Part shown: in pieces, positions 18,501-26,713 of the stretch
How positions within the stretch are numbered: position 1 is the first letter of the stretch
Layout: the number at the start of each line of letters is the position of its first letter
Made by a program: the position numbers and the translations under genes
Notes under the pieces: generated by a model
Databases searched by the model: none
The model's input: only the letters and a program-made list of their open reading frames with translations
Told to the model about the DNA's origin: nothing
Origin: Thermoplasmatales archaeon BRNA1
Lineage (GTDB): Archaea; Thermoplasmatota; Thermoplasmata; Methanomassiliicoccales; Methanomethylophilaceae
Direction: 5' to 3'
Assembly (NCBI GenBank): GCA_000350305.1
Contig: CP002916.1
Location: 186,001 to 250,000, forward strand
Length of the DNA stretch: 64,000 nucleotides

Positions 18501-19152
18501 CCTCCGTGCCATCGAGGACTACGACGTCCGCAGGGCGGAGCTGGAGGAGCTCCTCGGGGAGGTCGCCCGCCTCAACAAGCAGATCGACGAGCTCAACAAG
18601 CTTACCGACGAACTCACCGCGAAGAAGAAGGGCCTGTTCATGGAGGCCTACACCGCGGTCAACGACAACTTCAAGCGCATCTACACCCAGCTGTCCGGAG
18701 GCGGAGAAGGCTTCATGGACCTGGACAACCCGGAGGATCCCTTCGCGGGAGGACTCCAGATCAACGCAAAACCCAGGAACGGCAAGCTGCTGAGGCTCGA
18801 GTCCCTCTCCGGAGGGGAGAAGTCCCTCACTGCACTGTCGTTCATCTTCGCCATCCAGGAGTACCAGCCCTCGCCGTTCTACGTGCTCGACGAGGTCGAC
18901 ATGTTCCTGGATGCGGTGAACTCCGAGATGGTGGCCAAGAGGGTCAAGGAGAGCTCGCGCAAGGCGCAGTTCATCCAGGTCTCCCTCAGGAAGGTCGCGC
19001 TCACCGTCGCGGACCACCTGATAGGGGTCACCAGGCCCCCGTCGGGGATCAGTAAGATCATCATGCAGCCTGATATCAGCGAGGTCTCCAAGTACGAAGA
19101 GGAGGCCCTCAGGAGGCAGAAGGAACAGCAGGACAGCGAGGTCCAGCAGTGA
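15544..19152 (+). CDS. smc: Chromosome segregation protein SMC
   Basis: A 1202-aa SMC ATPase that organises and compacts the chromosome. Walker A is G-P-N-G-S-G-K-S-N (residues 31-39), followed by a long coiled coil, a hinge around residues 515-680 with conserved Gly-rich turns (G-A-M-T-G-G-T), a second coiled coil, the ABC signature L-S-G-G-E-K-S near 1087 and Walker B with L-D-E-V-D near 1113-1118. The length is typical. scpA starts within its stop and scpB follows, so the window holds the full condensin operon. A TATA-like TTTTAAATA lies at about 15462-15470. Confidence 0.96.
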   Translation: MYLKQIELENFKSFGGKVTIPMMDGYMAITGPNGSGKSNIGDAIMFVLGPKSPKAVRAGRIPDLVFSGGANKAKADYMKATLVFDNTDRVMPWNADEVRLTRYVKLKGEDKSDYTSYFFINDTKATLGDFDTLLSKARISADGYNIVQQGDVTNIVRMGSVERRRILDGISGIASFDSDIDKAENEKEEATANLDRISIIRGEKESQLKSLEKDREQAKIYLEQKEKLDIAKAQLVVRQRDNEKATLDGINTYVARLQNDVDELAKKKAAKRLEADENDRAIEAKEKEIEDHTGPEYRQVKNDVEETKVKVATERERKADALLEAEDQKNYRQELADDIDANRGQYSEVAQNIADLQSQLDSITAEKKAAQKQAEDLGRETASHGGEMTQIQKRIEELDRAIDQFGAEDQQAKADAASAVSVSETAEIALANAESAVEAAKFEVKDAEYNLAEVKRAAGPDDAEELGKQVFAFKQKEASLEKQEEDLRAIAEKKNAEFNRLNAEKRASDAANSGSEALSQILAQRDSGQISGIIGAVSELATVDPGYETALSVAAGNKMRAVVVKDDDVAATCIKFLKDNRLGRVTFLPINKMMPGKPRAKAIMVLKQTEGYATDFLQYKPEYENVFWYVLGDTLVDSSIDHARSIMGGIRIVTKAGELIEASGAMTGGTLSTKNIPKFGASSQGELSRAAEELSKANAALEGVRAELRAIRDQIRETDDLMRRANSSNAENRGKVAAAEASLNAAKKALAKAEEDLARMRKSTAEATETVNTRQANAAVIAEKLENMRNERTAARERLAAIAPADLQERIEKARNAVYELTQKENDLLSQIGGARAELSGLDKQKEALDDQVSKTDKAIAEAEAEAGQHQKAMDQLDIELAAKKKILSDMESGVEDLKSARDALVERKYKLEGEVDKAQGDIETKNGILQSQQAQVLIHQQTLQGFEEEIKQITVEILEPIPAEETLKRTIRTCEGTIGELGNINLRAIEDYDVRRAELEELLGEVARLNKQIDELNKLTDELTAKKKGLFMEAYTAVNDNFKRIYTQLSGGGEGFMDLDNPEDPFAGGLQINAKPRNGKLLRLESLSGGEKSLTALSFIFAIQEYQPSPFYVLDEVDMFLDAVNSEMVAKRVKESSRKAQFIQVSLRKVALTVADHLIGVTRPPSGISKIIMQPDISEVSKYEEEALRRQKEQQDSEVQQ

Positions 19153-20036
19153 AACCGCTTAAGTCAGAAGGGATGAGAAGTATGGATGGGAACATACAGA
19201 TGGAAACCATGGAGCAGCACCTGCTGTTCCACAAGGCGATGGCGGAGGATCCCGAGACCCTCCGCAAGATGAACGGATACATAGAGACCCTGCACCACGC
19301 CGAGGACGGGGAGAAGCTCGAGGATCCCGTCGACGAGATGATCCGCGGGATGTTCAGCCTCGTTCTCGACAGCGGCATGGACCCCTGGGCGATCGACCTC
19401 GAGGAGTTCGTGAAACTTTACTCCGAGAAGGTCGCACGCAACGCCTTCGACATGGTCGTCGCCGGAAGGCTGGTGCTCATGGCATGGAGGGTTCTGAACA
19501 TGCAGTCCGCGGAGGTCCGCGACCGTGCTGACCCGCCGGTACTGGACGAGCCCGAGTACGACGAGGGGGACTTCGCCTTCGAGGACGAGGACCCCATGAT
19601 CGTGCCCGAGGTCAGCTTCACCCGCGCCTATGCCCGCGACGAGCCCCGCGCAGTCACCATGATGGACCTCATCGAGGCCTTCGAGGAGGCACGCGCCGAG
19701 TCCGAGATCAGGAACGCAAGGCTCATCGCCCGCGCGAAGATGGAGGCCAAGGCCCCCCTCAAGTTCGAGAACAAGGCCCACGAGGAGGATGATGAGGCCG
19801 TCGTCGAGCGTGTGCTCGAGAAGGTCCGCTCCGCATCCTCCGGATCGCCCATCGCGCTGTCCTCCCTCTACACCCAGGACATCAAGGAGAACATCACCAT
19901 CTTCGTGTCCGTCCTCCACCTGGTCAGGGACGGCATGCTCGACGTGACCCAGGAGACCCTCCCCTACGGGGAGATCATGGTGTCCGTCATCTACAGGCCC
20001 GCGGCGGCACAGACCGACGTTGCGGCCACCGCATGA
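19149..20036 (+). CDS. scpA: Segregation and condensation protein A
   Basis: A kleisin of up to 295 aa that bridges the SMC heads. The conserved block D-P-W-A-I-D-L-E-E-F-V near residues 79-89 identifies the ScpA family, and a C-terminal winged-helix-like segment covers about 215-280. The middle is acidic and poorly conserved, as usual. The GTG at 19149 overlaps the smc stop; ATG codons at 19173 and 19182 are alternatives, and the latter has AGAAGGG about 10 bases upstream, so the true protein may begin up to 11 residues later. Confidence 0.87.
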   Translation: MKPLKSEGMRSMDGNIQMETMEQHLLFHKAMAEDPETLRKMNGYIETLHHAEDGEKLEDPVDEMIRGMFSLVLDSGMDPWAIDLEEFVKLYSEKVARNAFDMVVAGRLVLMAWRVLNMQSAEVRDRADPPVLDEPEYDEGDFAFEDEDPMIVPEVSFTRAYARDEPRAVTMMDLIEAFEEARAESEIRNARLIARAKMEAKAPLKFENKAHEEDDEAVVERVLEKVRSASSGSPIALSSLYTQDIKENITIFVSVLHLVRDGMLDVTQETLPYGEIMVSVIYRPAAAQTDVAATA

Positions 20037-20046
20037 GGTGTTCGGC

Positions 20047-20601
20047 ATGAGGGACAAGACCGCAGTGGAGGCAGCGCTGTTCGCTGCCACCGCTCCTCTC
20101 ACCGTCGCGGACATCGTGGAGCGTACCGGGCTCCCCGAGGCGGACGTAAGGTACGCCCTCAAGGACCTCCGCATGGAATACGACATGCGCGATTCCGCGA
20201 TCATCATCTCCGCCACCGGCGGCGAGTACCGCATGATGCTTCGCCCGGAGTACCAGAAGTACACCGACCTGTTCGCCAGGCCGGAGATGCCCCCGGGAGT
20301 CATGAGGACCCTGTCCGCCATCGCGTACAACCAGCCCGTACTCCAGTCAAAACTCGTGAAGGCGCGCGGACCCCGTGCGTACGAGGACGTCGCCAGACTC
20401 ATCGAGATGGGGTACGTGTACTCCAGGCCATCGGGACCCACCTACGAGCTCACCACCACCAAGAAGTTCTCCGAGGATTTCGGTATCGGGAGTACCCGCA
20501 AGGAGGACATCCGCAAGTGGATCGAGAAGATGTCCACGGGCAACTACACTCCCAAGAAAACAAATGTGCCAGATGAGGAATCTGACACAGAATCGGAATG
20601 A
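20047..20601 (+). CDS. scpB: Segregation and condensation protein B
   Basis: A 184-aa protein with two winged-helix domains (about residues 1-75 and 80-155), the layout of ScpB, which binds the kleisin ScpA. Typical elements are V-E-A-A-L-F-A-A-T-A-P-L-T near 6-18 and the second-domain start R-T-L-S-A-I-A-Y-N-Q-P-V near 87-98. The ATG at 20047 is chosen because GAGGTG lies 7-8 bases upstream. The C-terminal tail is charged and probably disordered. A GC-rich hairpin follows the stop. Confidence 0.9.
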   Translation: MRDKTAVEAALFAATAPLTVADIVERTGLPEADVRYALKDLRMEYDMRDSAIIISATGGEYRMMLRPEYQKYTDLFARPEMPPGVMRTLSAIAYNQPVLQSKLVKARGPRAYEDVARLIEMGYVYSRPSGPTYELTTTKKFSEDFGIGSTRKEDIRKWIEKMSTGNYTPKKTNVPDEESDTESE

Positions 20602-20608
20602 TGCCGAA

Positions 20609-20645
20609 GGCCGCGGCAGGGACCTCATCCCTCCTGTCCGCGGCC
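20609..20645 (+). terminator. Hairpin after smc-scpA-scpB
   Basis: GGCCGCGG (20609-20616) pairs with CCGCGGCC (20638-20645), extended inward by AGGGA with TCCCT. T-rich sequence (TTTTCCCCTTTTC) follows about 15 bases later. Confidence 0.55.
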
Positions 20646-20689
20646 GAGGCGTTACCGAGGCTTTTCCCCTTTTCACGTTCGCGCGCGCG

Positions 20690-20810
20690 AACAAGATATA
20701 TAATGTGGCGGGACGGTTCCCTGTCTAGATAACATGACCATCACCAAGGCCAGCATGACGAACGTTCCCCCCAGGGACCGGCCCTGAAGGTCATTTTTCG
20801 AGTGGCTAGC
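20690..20810 (+). promoter_or_regulatory. Promoter and leader of the ABC importer operon
   Basis: A TATA box (AGATATATAA, about 20694-20703) predicts transcription from about 20725, giving a leader of about 85 nt. The leader holds a 17-codon reading frame (20734-20787) without a clear ribosome site and a small hairpin (CAGGG at 20772-20776 with CCCTG at 20782-20786). These could be regulatory, but I see no match to a known riboswitch. Confidence 0.4.
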
Positions 20811-22433
20811 ATGTCTTTCGTGGACAGGATCAACGGTGTATCGGACAACAACAACGTCCGCAAGGCCTGGCTGGGTCTCGCCGTGGCGGTGTTCGTCTGC
20901 ATCATCCTGGTCCCCTCCATGTTCGTCGTCACAAAGCTGTTCACCGAGTGGGGCCTGGTCTCCGATGTCCTCGGCTCCGACCAGATGTCGGTGATCCTGG
21001 GAGCGGTCTGGAACTCGTTCTCCCTCGCGATCCTCGTCACCGTGGTGGACATCATCGTCGGACTGCCCATCGCATGGATCATGGTGAGGAGGGATTTCGG
21101 CGGGAAGAAGCTACTGGACACCCTTCTGGATCTGCCGCTGGCGTTCCCGACCGCCGTCCTGGGTCTCTCCGTCCTGATGTTCTGGGGAGCTCCCGAGGGG
21201 GTCACCATCCCCAGCCTCGGCCTCGGTATCGGGCCCTATGCGATGCTGATCCTCCTGCACTTCATCTTCACCTACCCGTATATGGTGAGGTCGCTCTCCG
21301 CGATCCTGGAACAGATCGACTCCTCCTATGAGACGGCGGCCATGACCCTGGGTGCCAGCAGGTTCACCGCCGTGAGGACGATCACCCTGCCCCTGTTCAG
21401 GGCGGGACTGGTCACGGGATTCATCCTCTGTTTCTCCAGGTCCCTTTCGGAGACCGGGGGGACCCTCATCGCCCTGGTGCTGATGAAGGTAGACACCACC
21501 TTCTTCACCGGACCTACATACATCTCCGCCGCCCACGGAGGAGACATGGGGCCGATGATCCTAATCAGCGTCATCATGATCGCCATCGCGCTCCTTCTGC
21601 TGGTGGTCGTGAAACTGCTGGTCACCAAATTCCACATAAAATGGGACAGGATCCTGCCGGATCTGGGAAGGAAGCTGTCAAGGGGACTGGTTCCCAAGGC
21701 CAAGGACATCTCGGCCATCGTATTCCTGTTCCTGGTGATCCTGATCCCGTCGTTCTATATCTTCGCCTACCTGGCGGAGCCCGCCTCCATCGAGACCGGG
21801 GAGTTGCTCGGTTCGATCGGGATGTCGTTCCTCGTCGCGGGTGCCGCAGTGGCGTTCGACATCATCTTCGGAATCCCTGTGGCGATGTACATCGCCAGGC
21901 ACAAGAAGGAGAAAGCCGCGGGAATCGTGGATACTCTTGTGAACATCCCGCTGCTGGTCCCCACCACTGCACTGGGATTCTCACTCACCCTGTTCTGGGG
22001 AGCCGCCCACGGGAGCGGTCCCTATGCGGTCGCCCTGGTCATACTGGGTCATATCGCGTTCACCTATCCTCTGGTGGTCAGGAACATCACCGGGGCCGTG
22101 GAGGAGGTGGACCCCTCGTACGAGGAGACCGCCATGACTCTGGGCGCAAAGCCGTTCCAGGCGTTCTACAAGATCCTCCTGCCGGTCATCAAGTCGTCCG
22201 TCATAGCGGGAGGCATCCTCGCGTTCACCAGGAGCCTTGGGGAGACCGGTGCGACCATCGCGATCGCTCCCGATGTGCGCACCGTGCCCTGCTACATCGT
22301 GGAGCTGGTGAAGGCCGGCCACACCCATTACGCCGAGGCCGCGATGTGTTCCATCGTCCTGATCGCCATCTGCTTCGTGTTCCTCGTCGCGGTCAGGGTG
22401 CTCACCAAGGGGAAGGAGGCGAGACATGACTGA
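20811..22433 (+). CDS. ABC importer permease, two fused permease domains
   Basis: A 540-aa protein of two tandem six-helix permease halves. Each half carries an EAA loop for the ATPase: E-Q-I-D-S-S-Y-E-T-A-A-M-T-L-G-A near residues 168-183 and E-E-V-D-P-S-Y-E-E-T-A-M-T-L-G-A near 430-445. The fold is that of the molybdate/sulfate/iron(III)/thiamine permease superfamily (FbpB-type fusions). The substrate cannot be read from sequence and no binding-protein gene is present. The start is ATG 20811; a GTG at 20802 is possible. It overlaps the ATPase gene by 8 bp. Confidence 0.85.
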   Translation: MSFVDRINGVSDNNNVRKAWLGLAVAVFVCIILVPSMFVVTKLFTEWGLVSDVLGSDQMSVILGAVWNSFSLAILVTVVDIIVGLPIAWIMVRRDFGGKKLLDTLLDLPLAFPTAVLGLSVLMFWGAPEGVTIPSLGLGIGPYAMLILLHFIFTYPYMVRSLSAILEQIDSSYETAAMTLGASRFTAVRTITLPLFRAGLVTGFILCFSRSLSETGGTLIALVLMKVDTTFFTGPTYISAAHGGDMGPMILISVIMIAIALLLLVVVKLLVTKFHIKWDRILPDLGRKLSRGLVPKAKDISAIVFLFLVILIPSFYIFAYLAEPASIETGELLGSIGMSFLVAGAAVAFDIIFGIPVAMYIARHKKEKAAGIVDTLVNIPLLVPTTALGFSLTLFWGAAHGSGPYAVALVILGHIAFTYPLVVRNITGAVEEVDPSYEETAMTLGAKPFQAFYKILLPVIKSSVIAGGILAFTRSLGETGATIAIAPDVRTVPCYIVELVKAGHTHYAEAAMCSIVLIAICFVFLVAVRVLTKGKEARHD

Positions 22434-23568
22434 GATAGTCCTGGAGGACCTGGTGAAGACCTACGGGGGCGACATCAAGGCCTCCGATCACCTGAGTCTT
22501 ACCGTGAGGGACGGGGAATACCTCTGTCTCCTGGGACCCACTGGTTCCGGGAAGACAACGGCACTCAGGGAGATATGCGGGCTCACCGTCCCGGACAGCG
22601 GGAGGGTGCTGTTCGACGGCAGGGACATGTCCGATGTCCCCATCTCCGTTAGGAAGGCCACCATGCTCTCCCAGAAGTACGCCCTGTTCCCCAACATGGA
22701 CGTCTACGGCAACGTGGTGTTCTCTCCCGTGATAAAGGAATGGAGCGAGAAGGACACCCGCCAGCTTGCCACATCCATGATCGACATGGTCCACATGTCG
22801 AAGAAGATCCACAACATGCCCGGGGAACTGTCCGGAGGCCAGCAGCAGAGGACCGCTCTGGCAAGGGCTCTGTCCTCGGAATCCAAGATTCTCCTCCTGG
22901 ACGAGCCGCTGAGGGCGCTGGACGCCAGGCTCAGGATAGAGCTCAGGAAGGAGTTGAAATCCATGGTCCAGGAGATGGGCCTGACATCCATCCACGTCAC
23001 CCACGACCAGGACGAGGCCCTGGAGGTCGCCGACCGCATCGCCATCATCCGCAGGGGGAAGATCGTGCAGGTGGGGACGCCGACGGAGGTGTTCCAGAAC
23101 CCTGCCACCCCGTTCGTGGCGAATTTCTTGGGACGTTCCAACAACTTCACGGGGAAGCTCATCGCGTCGGACACGGACCGTTCTGTGATCGAGATCGCAC
23201 CCGGCATCCTGATAAGTGCCAGATCCACGGATATTCCTCCCGGGGAGGACGTCGTGGTCACCGTCAAGGTGGGAGCGACCGTCCCGGAGATCGTCGGTGC
23301 GAAGGTCGATGTGCAGGACAAGCACAAACCCGACGTGCTTCCCGAGGGGTACTTCTAGGGAACCGTCAGGAGGGTGCTGTACGAGGGGACAACCATAACG
23401 ATAGAGGTGGAGGTCGAAGGCATAGGCCTGGTGAGCGCGAAGCGTTCGTCCAGGAGGTACGAGGCATACAACCAGGGGGACATAGTCGCGGTCACCTGGC
23501 AGCCGGAGAAGGCATCCGTCTTCCGCATCCCGGAGAACGGATTGGAGGACGAACTGAGGCTTGACTGA
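22426..23568 (+). CDS. ABC importer ATPase with in-frame TAG before its TOBE domain
   Basis: A CysA/FbpC/PotA-type ATPase. Walker A is G-P-T-G-S-G-K-T-T (residues 36-44), the signature L-S-G-G-Q-Q-Q-R is near 137-144, Walker B I-L-L-L-D-E-P-L near 155-162 and the H-loop H-V-T-H-D-Q near 189-194. A TAG at 23356-23358 (codon 311) falls in the C-terminal regulatory region. The same frame continues for 69 codons to TGA 23566-23568, reading G-T-V-R-R-V-L-Y-E-G and ending in a typical TOBE strand pattern. The sibling ATPase downstream has an equivalent uninterrupted TOBE domain. Read-through therefore gives a normal 380-aa protein. No ribosome site precedes the downstream part. Confidence 0.82.
23212..23224 (+). 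repeat. Recurrent DNA word ATAAGTGCCAGAT, copy 1
   Basis: An exact 13-base copy inside the first ABC ATPase gene. It is identical to the words at 38242-38254 (reverse) and 55042-55054. See the finding on the recurrent AAGTGCCAGA word. Confidence 0.7.
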
Positions 23569-23569
23569 C

Positions 23570-24655
23570 ATGGCGAAGATCGAACTGCAGCACGTATCCA
23601 TGAGATTCGGCGATTTCTACGCCATCCGCGATATCAGCCTGGAGGTCCAGGAGGGGGAGTACATCACCATTCTCGGGCCGTCCGGATGCGGGAAGACCTC
23701 CCTCATCAGACTCATCTCGGGGATCTGGACGCCCACCGAGGGTAAGGTCCTCATCGACGGGAAGGACGTCACTCACGTCCCCATGGAGGACCGTGATGTG
23801 GGATACGTGTTCCAGAACATCGCTCTGTTCCCCAACATGAACAACCTGAAGAACGTGGGATACGGGCCGAGGGTTAGGGGGGCGGATTCCGAGGAGGCCG
23901 ATAAGAAGGCAAGGCTCTACCTGGAGCTCGTGAACATGCTCGGCAGGGCAGGGATGTTCCCCGACGAGCTGTCCGGAGGGGAGCAGCAGAAGGTGGCGAT
24001 CGCCAGGGCGCTAGCCAGCGGCTCCAAGATAATCATGCTGGACGAACCCCTCTCTGCCCTGGACACCAGGGTGAGGACCGAACTGCGCTACGAGATACGC
24101 AGGATCGTCAAGGAGCTGGGGATCACCGTCCTCCACGTCACCCACGACCAGGAGGAGGCCATGTCGGTGTCCGACCGCATCGTCCTGATGAGGGCGGGCA
24201 CGATACACGATTCCGGCGCCCCGATAGACATGTACCGTTCCCCCACCAGCATATTCGCCGCCTACTTCATCGGCGAGACGAACCTGCTGGAGGGATTCGT
24301 GACCGGGTTCACCAAGAAGGGCAGGACCATGGTCCGTCTCAGGGGCGGGAAGGTCGTCAGGGGGGAGAAGACGGAGTTCGAGGAAGGGGACGCCGTGGTC
24401 ATATCGGTGCGTCCCGAGAACGTTTACACCGCCACGGAAGGCATCAGTGCCAGAGTGGTGAATTCAGTGTTCATGGGCACCTATTGGAGGGTGCGCACGT
24501 CGTCGGAGACCGGCGACTACATAGAATACAACATCAGCGACAATCTCGTGCCGCCCGAGAACGGCGAAGAGGTCTTCCTGGTGTTCAACAAGAGGATGAC
24601 GAAGGTTTTCGCAAGACCCCCCGAGGGATTGGCGGAGGCGATTAGTCTTGAGTGA
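23570..24655 (+). CDS. ABC importer ATPase, second copy
   Basis: A 361-aa ATPase of the same family as its neighbour but clearly a different sequence. Walker A is G-P-S-G-C-G-K-T-S near residues 34-42, the signature L-S-G-G-E-Q-Q-K near 134-141, Walker B I-I-M-L-D-E-P-L near 152-159, and the C-terminal TOBE-like domain spans about 270-350. One two-domain permease with two distinct ATPases suggests a heteromeric nucleotide-binding pair. The ATG at 23570 lies 1 bp after the first ATPase stop. The stop overlaps the following gene. Confidence 0.88.
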   Translation: MAKIELQHVSMRFGDFYAIRDISLEVQEGEYITILGPSGCGKTSLIRLISGIWTPTEGKVLIDGKDVTHVPMEDRDVGYVFQNIALFPNMNNLKNVGYGPRVRGADSEEADKKARLYLELVNMLGRAGMFPDELSGGEQQKVAIARALASGSKIIMLDEPLSALDTRVRTELRYEIRRIVKELGITVLHVTHDQEEAMSVSDRIVLMRAGTIHDSGAPIDMYRSPTSIFAAYFIGETNLLEGFVTGFTKKGRTMVRLRGGKVVRGEKTEFEEGDAVVISVRPENVYTATEGISARVVNSVFMGTYWRVRTSSETGDYIEYNISDNLVPPENGEEVFLVFNKRMTKVFARPPEGLAEAISLE

Positions 24656-25328
24656 AAAGGGATTGATGGATTGGTTTGGAAAGAGGAAGGAGGAGACCGT
24701 AAGCACCAGGGCCAGGAGCCACGGGGTGGCCGTCCTCGACACCGTGTCGGAGCTAGAGCTCGTCCTGGCTTCGATGGCGAAGGGAGAGAAGGAGACCGCG
24801 CTGAAGGGCGTCGACCGTCTCATGCTCAGCGAGAGGGAGGCGGACCGCATAGAGGACCGCCTGGCAGCGGACATCAGTCGCGGTGACCTCACCGTCGGGG
24901 AGAGGGGCGACCTCCTGCACTTCATCAGGCAGATCGACAGCATCGCAAACTGGGCCAAGGAGGCCGCGCTCCACGTGCAGCTCATCCTGGAGACCGACGC
25001 CGTCGTGCCGAAGGAGATCTGGGAGGAGATGGCTGCAACCGTGAACGAGCTCATAGAGGAGGTCAAGTTCCTCGTGTCCGCCATAGAGACCTACAACTCC
25101 GACATCAAGAGGACGCTCAGGACCATCGACTCCATCAACGACCAGGAGCGCATCATCGACAGCAAGTATTACTCCTCGATCAAGCATGCACACATGTCCG
25201 ACATGGATGCCAAGGCGATCCTCCTGGTGACCGAGGTCATCAACGCCATCGAGATGGCCGCCGACAACGGGAAGGCATCCGGGGACACAATCAACATCCT
25301 AATCACATCAAGGGGGCTTCAGCAATGA
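24648..25328 (+). CDS. DUF47 / PhoU-like protein
   Basis: A 226-aa all-helical protein with the DUF47 (PhoU-related) layout. It has repeated heptad-like helices and metal-binding-type motifs such as E-R-E-A-D-R-I-E-D near residues 63-71 and R-Q-I-D-S-I-A-N-W near 92-100. PhoU-like proteins regulate phosphate transporters; here the partner would be the ABC importer directly upstream, whose last gene it overlaps. The TTG at 24648 has GGAGG 9 bases upstream; ATG 24666 is an alternative. Its stop overlaps glmM by ATGA. Confidence 0.82.
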   Translation: MSEKGLMDWFGKRKEETVSTRARSHGVAVLDTVSELELVLASMAKGEKETALKGVDRLMLSEREADRIEDRLAADISRGDLTVGERGDLLHFIRQIDSIANWAKEAALHVQLILETDAVVPKEIWEEMAATVNELIEEVKFLVSAIETYNSDIKRTLRTIDSINDQERIIDSKYYSSIKHAHMSDMDAKAILLVTEVINAIEMAADNGKASGDTINILITSRGLQQ

Positions 25329-26677
25329 CCAAAATGTTCGGTACAAACGGTGTACGCGGCATAGTCAACAAGGACATGAACGTGCAGCTCGCGCTTCAGA
25401 TGGGAAAGGCAATCGGTTCCGTCTTCACCGGGGCCATCGCCATCGCAAACGACACCCGTCTTTCCTCGGATATGATCTCTTCCGCCGTCTGCTCCGGGCT
25501 GATGGCGGTCGGATGCGATGTCTACGACATCGGGATGGTCCCCACTCCAGCACTCCAGTACTATGTCAAGACCCATGACGACGTCGTCGCAGGGGTGATG
25601 ATCACCGCTTCCCACAACCCTCCCGAGTTCAACGGGATCAAGGTCATCGAGGGCGACGGAACCGAAGCCTCCAAGGAGAAGGAGGGCGAGGTGGAGGAGA
25701 AGTACGACGAGGAGATCCCAACCGTCGCATGGGACAAGGTCGGGAACATACACAAGGTCCCCGGTGCCGGGGAGGCGTACGTGGATGCCATCGTCTCTAA
25801 GCTCGATATCCCTATGATCAGGAAGGCCAAGTTCAAGGTCGTGGTGGACTGCGCGAACGGGGCCGCATGTTTCACCACCCCTCTTCTTCTGAAGAAGCTC
25901 GGGGTACGCTGCATCACCCTCAACGGAACCCCCCAGGGGGAGTTCCCCGGCCATCCTTCCGAGCCCACCGAGGAGAATCTCGGCGACCTGAAGAAGCTCG
26001 TGAAGGACACCAAGGCCAATCTCGGTATCGCCCACGACGGCGATGCCGACAGGTGCGTCTTCGTGGACAACAAAGGCAACTATGTGCCCGGAGACATCAC
26101 TCTGGCACTTCTCGCGAGGAGCATTGTCATGGCCAACAGGGGAGGCTACATCGTCACCCCCGTCGCAACCTCGTCCCTCATCGACGAGCTCGTGAAGAGC
26201 GCCGGGGGAGAGGTCGTCAGGACCGCTGTCGGTGCTCCCATCGTCTCCCGCAAGATGATGGAGATCGGCGGGAAGTTCGGAGGGGAGGAGAACGGTGGAC
26301 TCATCTTCCCCGACCATCAGCACTGCCGCGACGGTGCCATGGCGATCGGGAGGATGCTCGAGAACATCTGCCGCAACGGCGCGCTGCTCAAGCAGATCAG
26401 CACGATCCCCGTGTTCTACACGGAGAAGAGGAAGCTCACCTGCCCCAATGAGCTCAAGGAGTCCGCCATGCAGTTCCTCGACCAGAACACCGAGGGTGTC
26501 TCCAAGAACAAGACCGACGGTCTGAAGATCATGTTCGATGACGGATGGGTACTCGCCAGGCCCTCCGGCACCGAGCCGATATTCCGCGTGTACGCCGAGT
26601 CCAAGGACAGGGACAGGGCCGTCGAGCTCGCAGACCAGTACGAGACGATGGTCAGGAACTTCATCTCGTCCGCTTAA
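25325..26677 (+). CDS. glmM: Phosphoglucosamine mutase / phosphomannomutase family enzyme
   Basis: A 450-aa phosphohexomutase. The phosphoserine loop is T-A-S-H-N-P with S96, the metal site D-G-D-A-D-R is near 238-243, the sugar loop G-E-E-N-G-G near 320-325, and the phosphate-binding loop R-P-S-G-T-E-P near 416-422. Archaeal members interconvert glucosamine-6-P and glucosamine-1-P (or mannose phosphates) for surface sugars; the sequence does not separate these. The TAA is followed at once by a terminator hairpin. Confidence 0.9.
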   Translation: MTKMFGTNGVRGIVNKDMNVQLALQMGKAIGSVFTGAIAIANDTRLSSDMISSAVCSGLMAVGCDVYDIGMVPTPALQYYVKTHDDVVAGVMITASHNPPEFNGIKVIEGDGTEASKEKEGEVEEKYDEEIPTVAWDKVGNIHKVPGAGEAYVDAIVSKLDIPMIRKAKFKVVVDCANGAACFTTPLLLKKLGVRCITLNGTPQGEFPGHPSEPTEENLGDLKKLVKDTKANLGIAHDGDADRCVFVDNKGNYVPGDITLALLARSIVMANRGGYIVTPVATSSLIDELVKSAGGEVVRTAVGAPIVSRKMMEIGGKFGGEENGGLIFPDHQHCRDGAMAIGRMLENICRNGALLKQISTIPVFYTEKRKLTCPNELKESAMQFLDQNTEGVSKNKTDGLKIMFDDGWVLARPSGTEPIFRVYAESKDRDRAVELADQYETMVRNFISSA

Positions 26678-26684
26678 ACCATTC

Positions 26685-26700
26685 AGGGGCTCCGGCCCCT
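26685..26700 (+). terminator. Hairpin after glmM
   Basis: AGGGGC (26685-26690) pairs with GCCCCT (26695-26700) around TCCG, followed by TCCTTTTAC. It separates the convergent glmM and the minus-strand gene ending at 26714. Confidence 0.55.
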
Positions 26701-26713
26701 TCCTTTTACAGAA

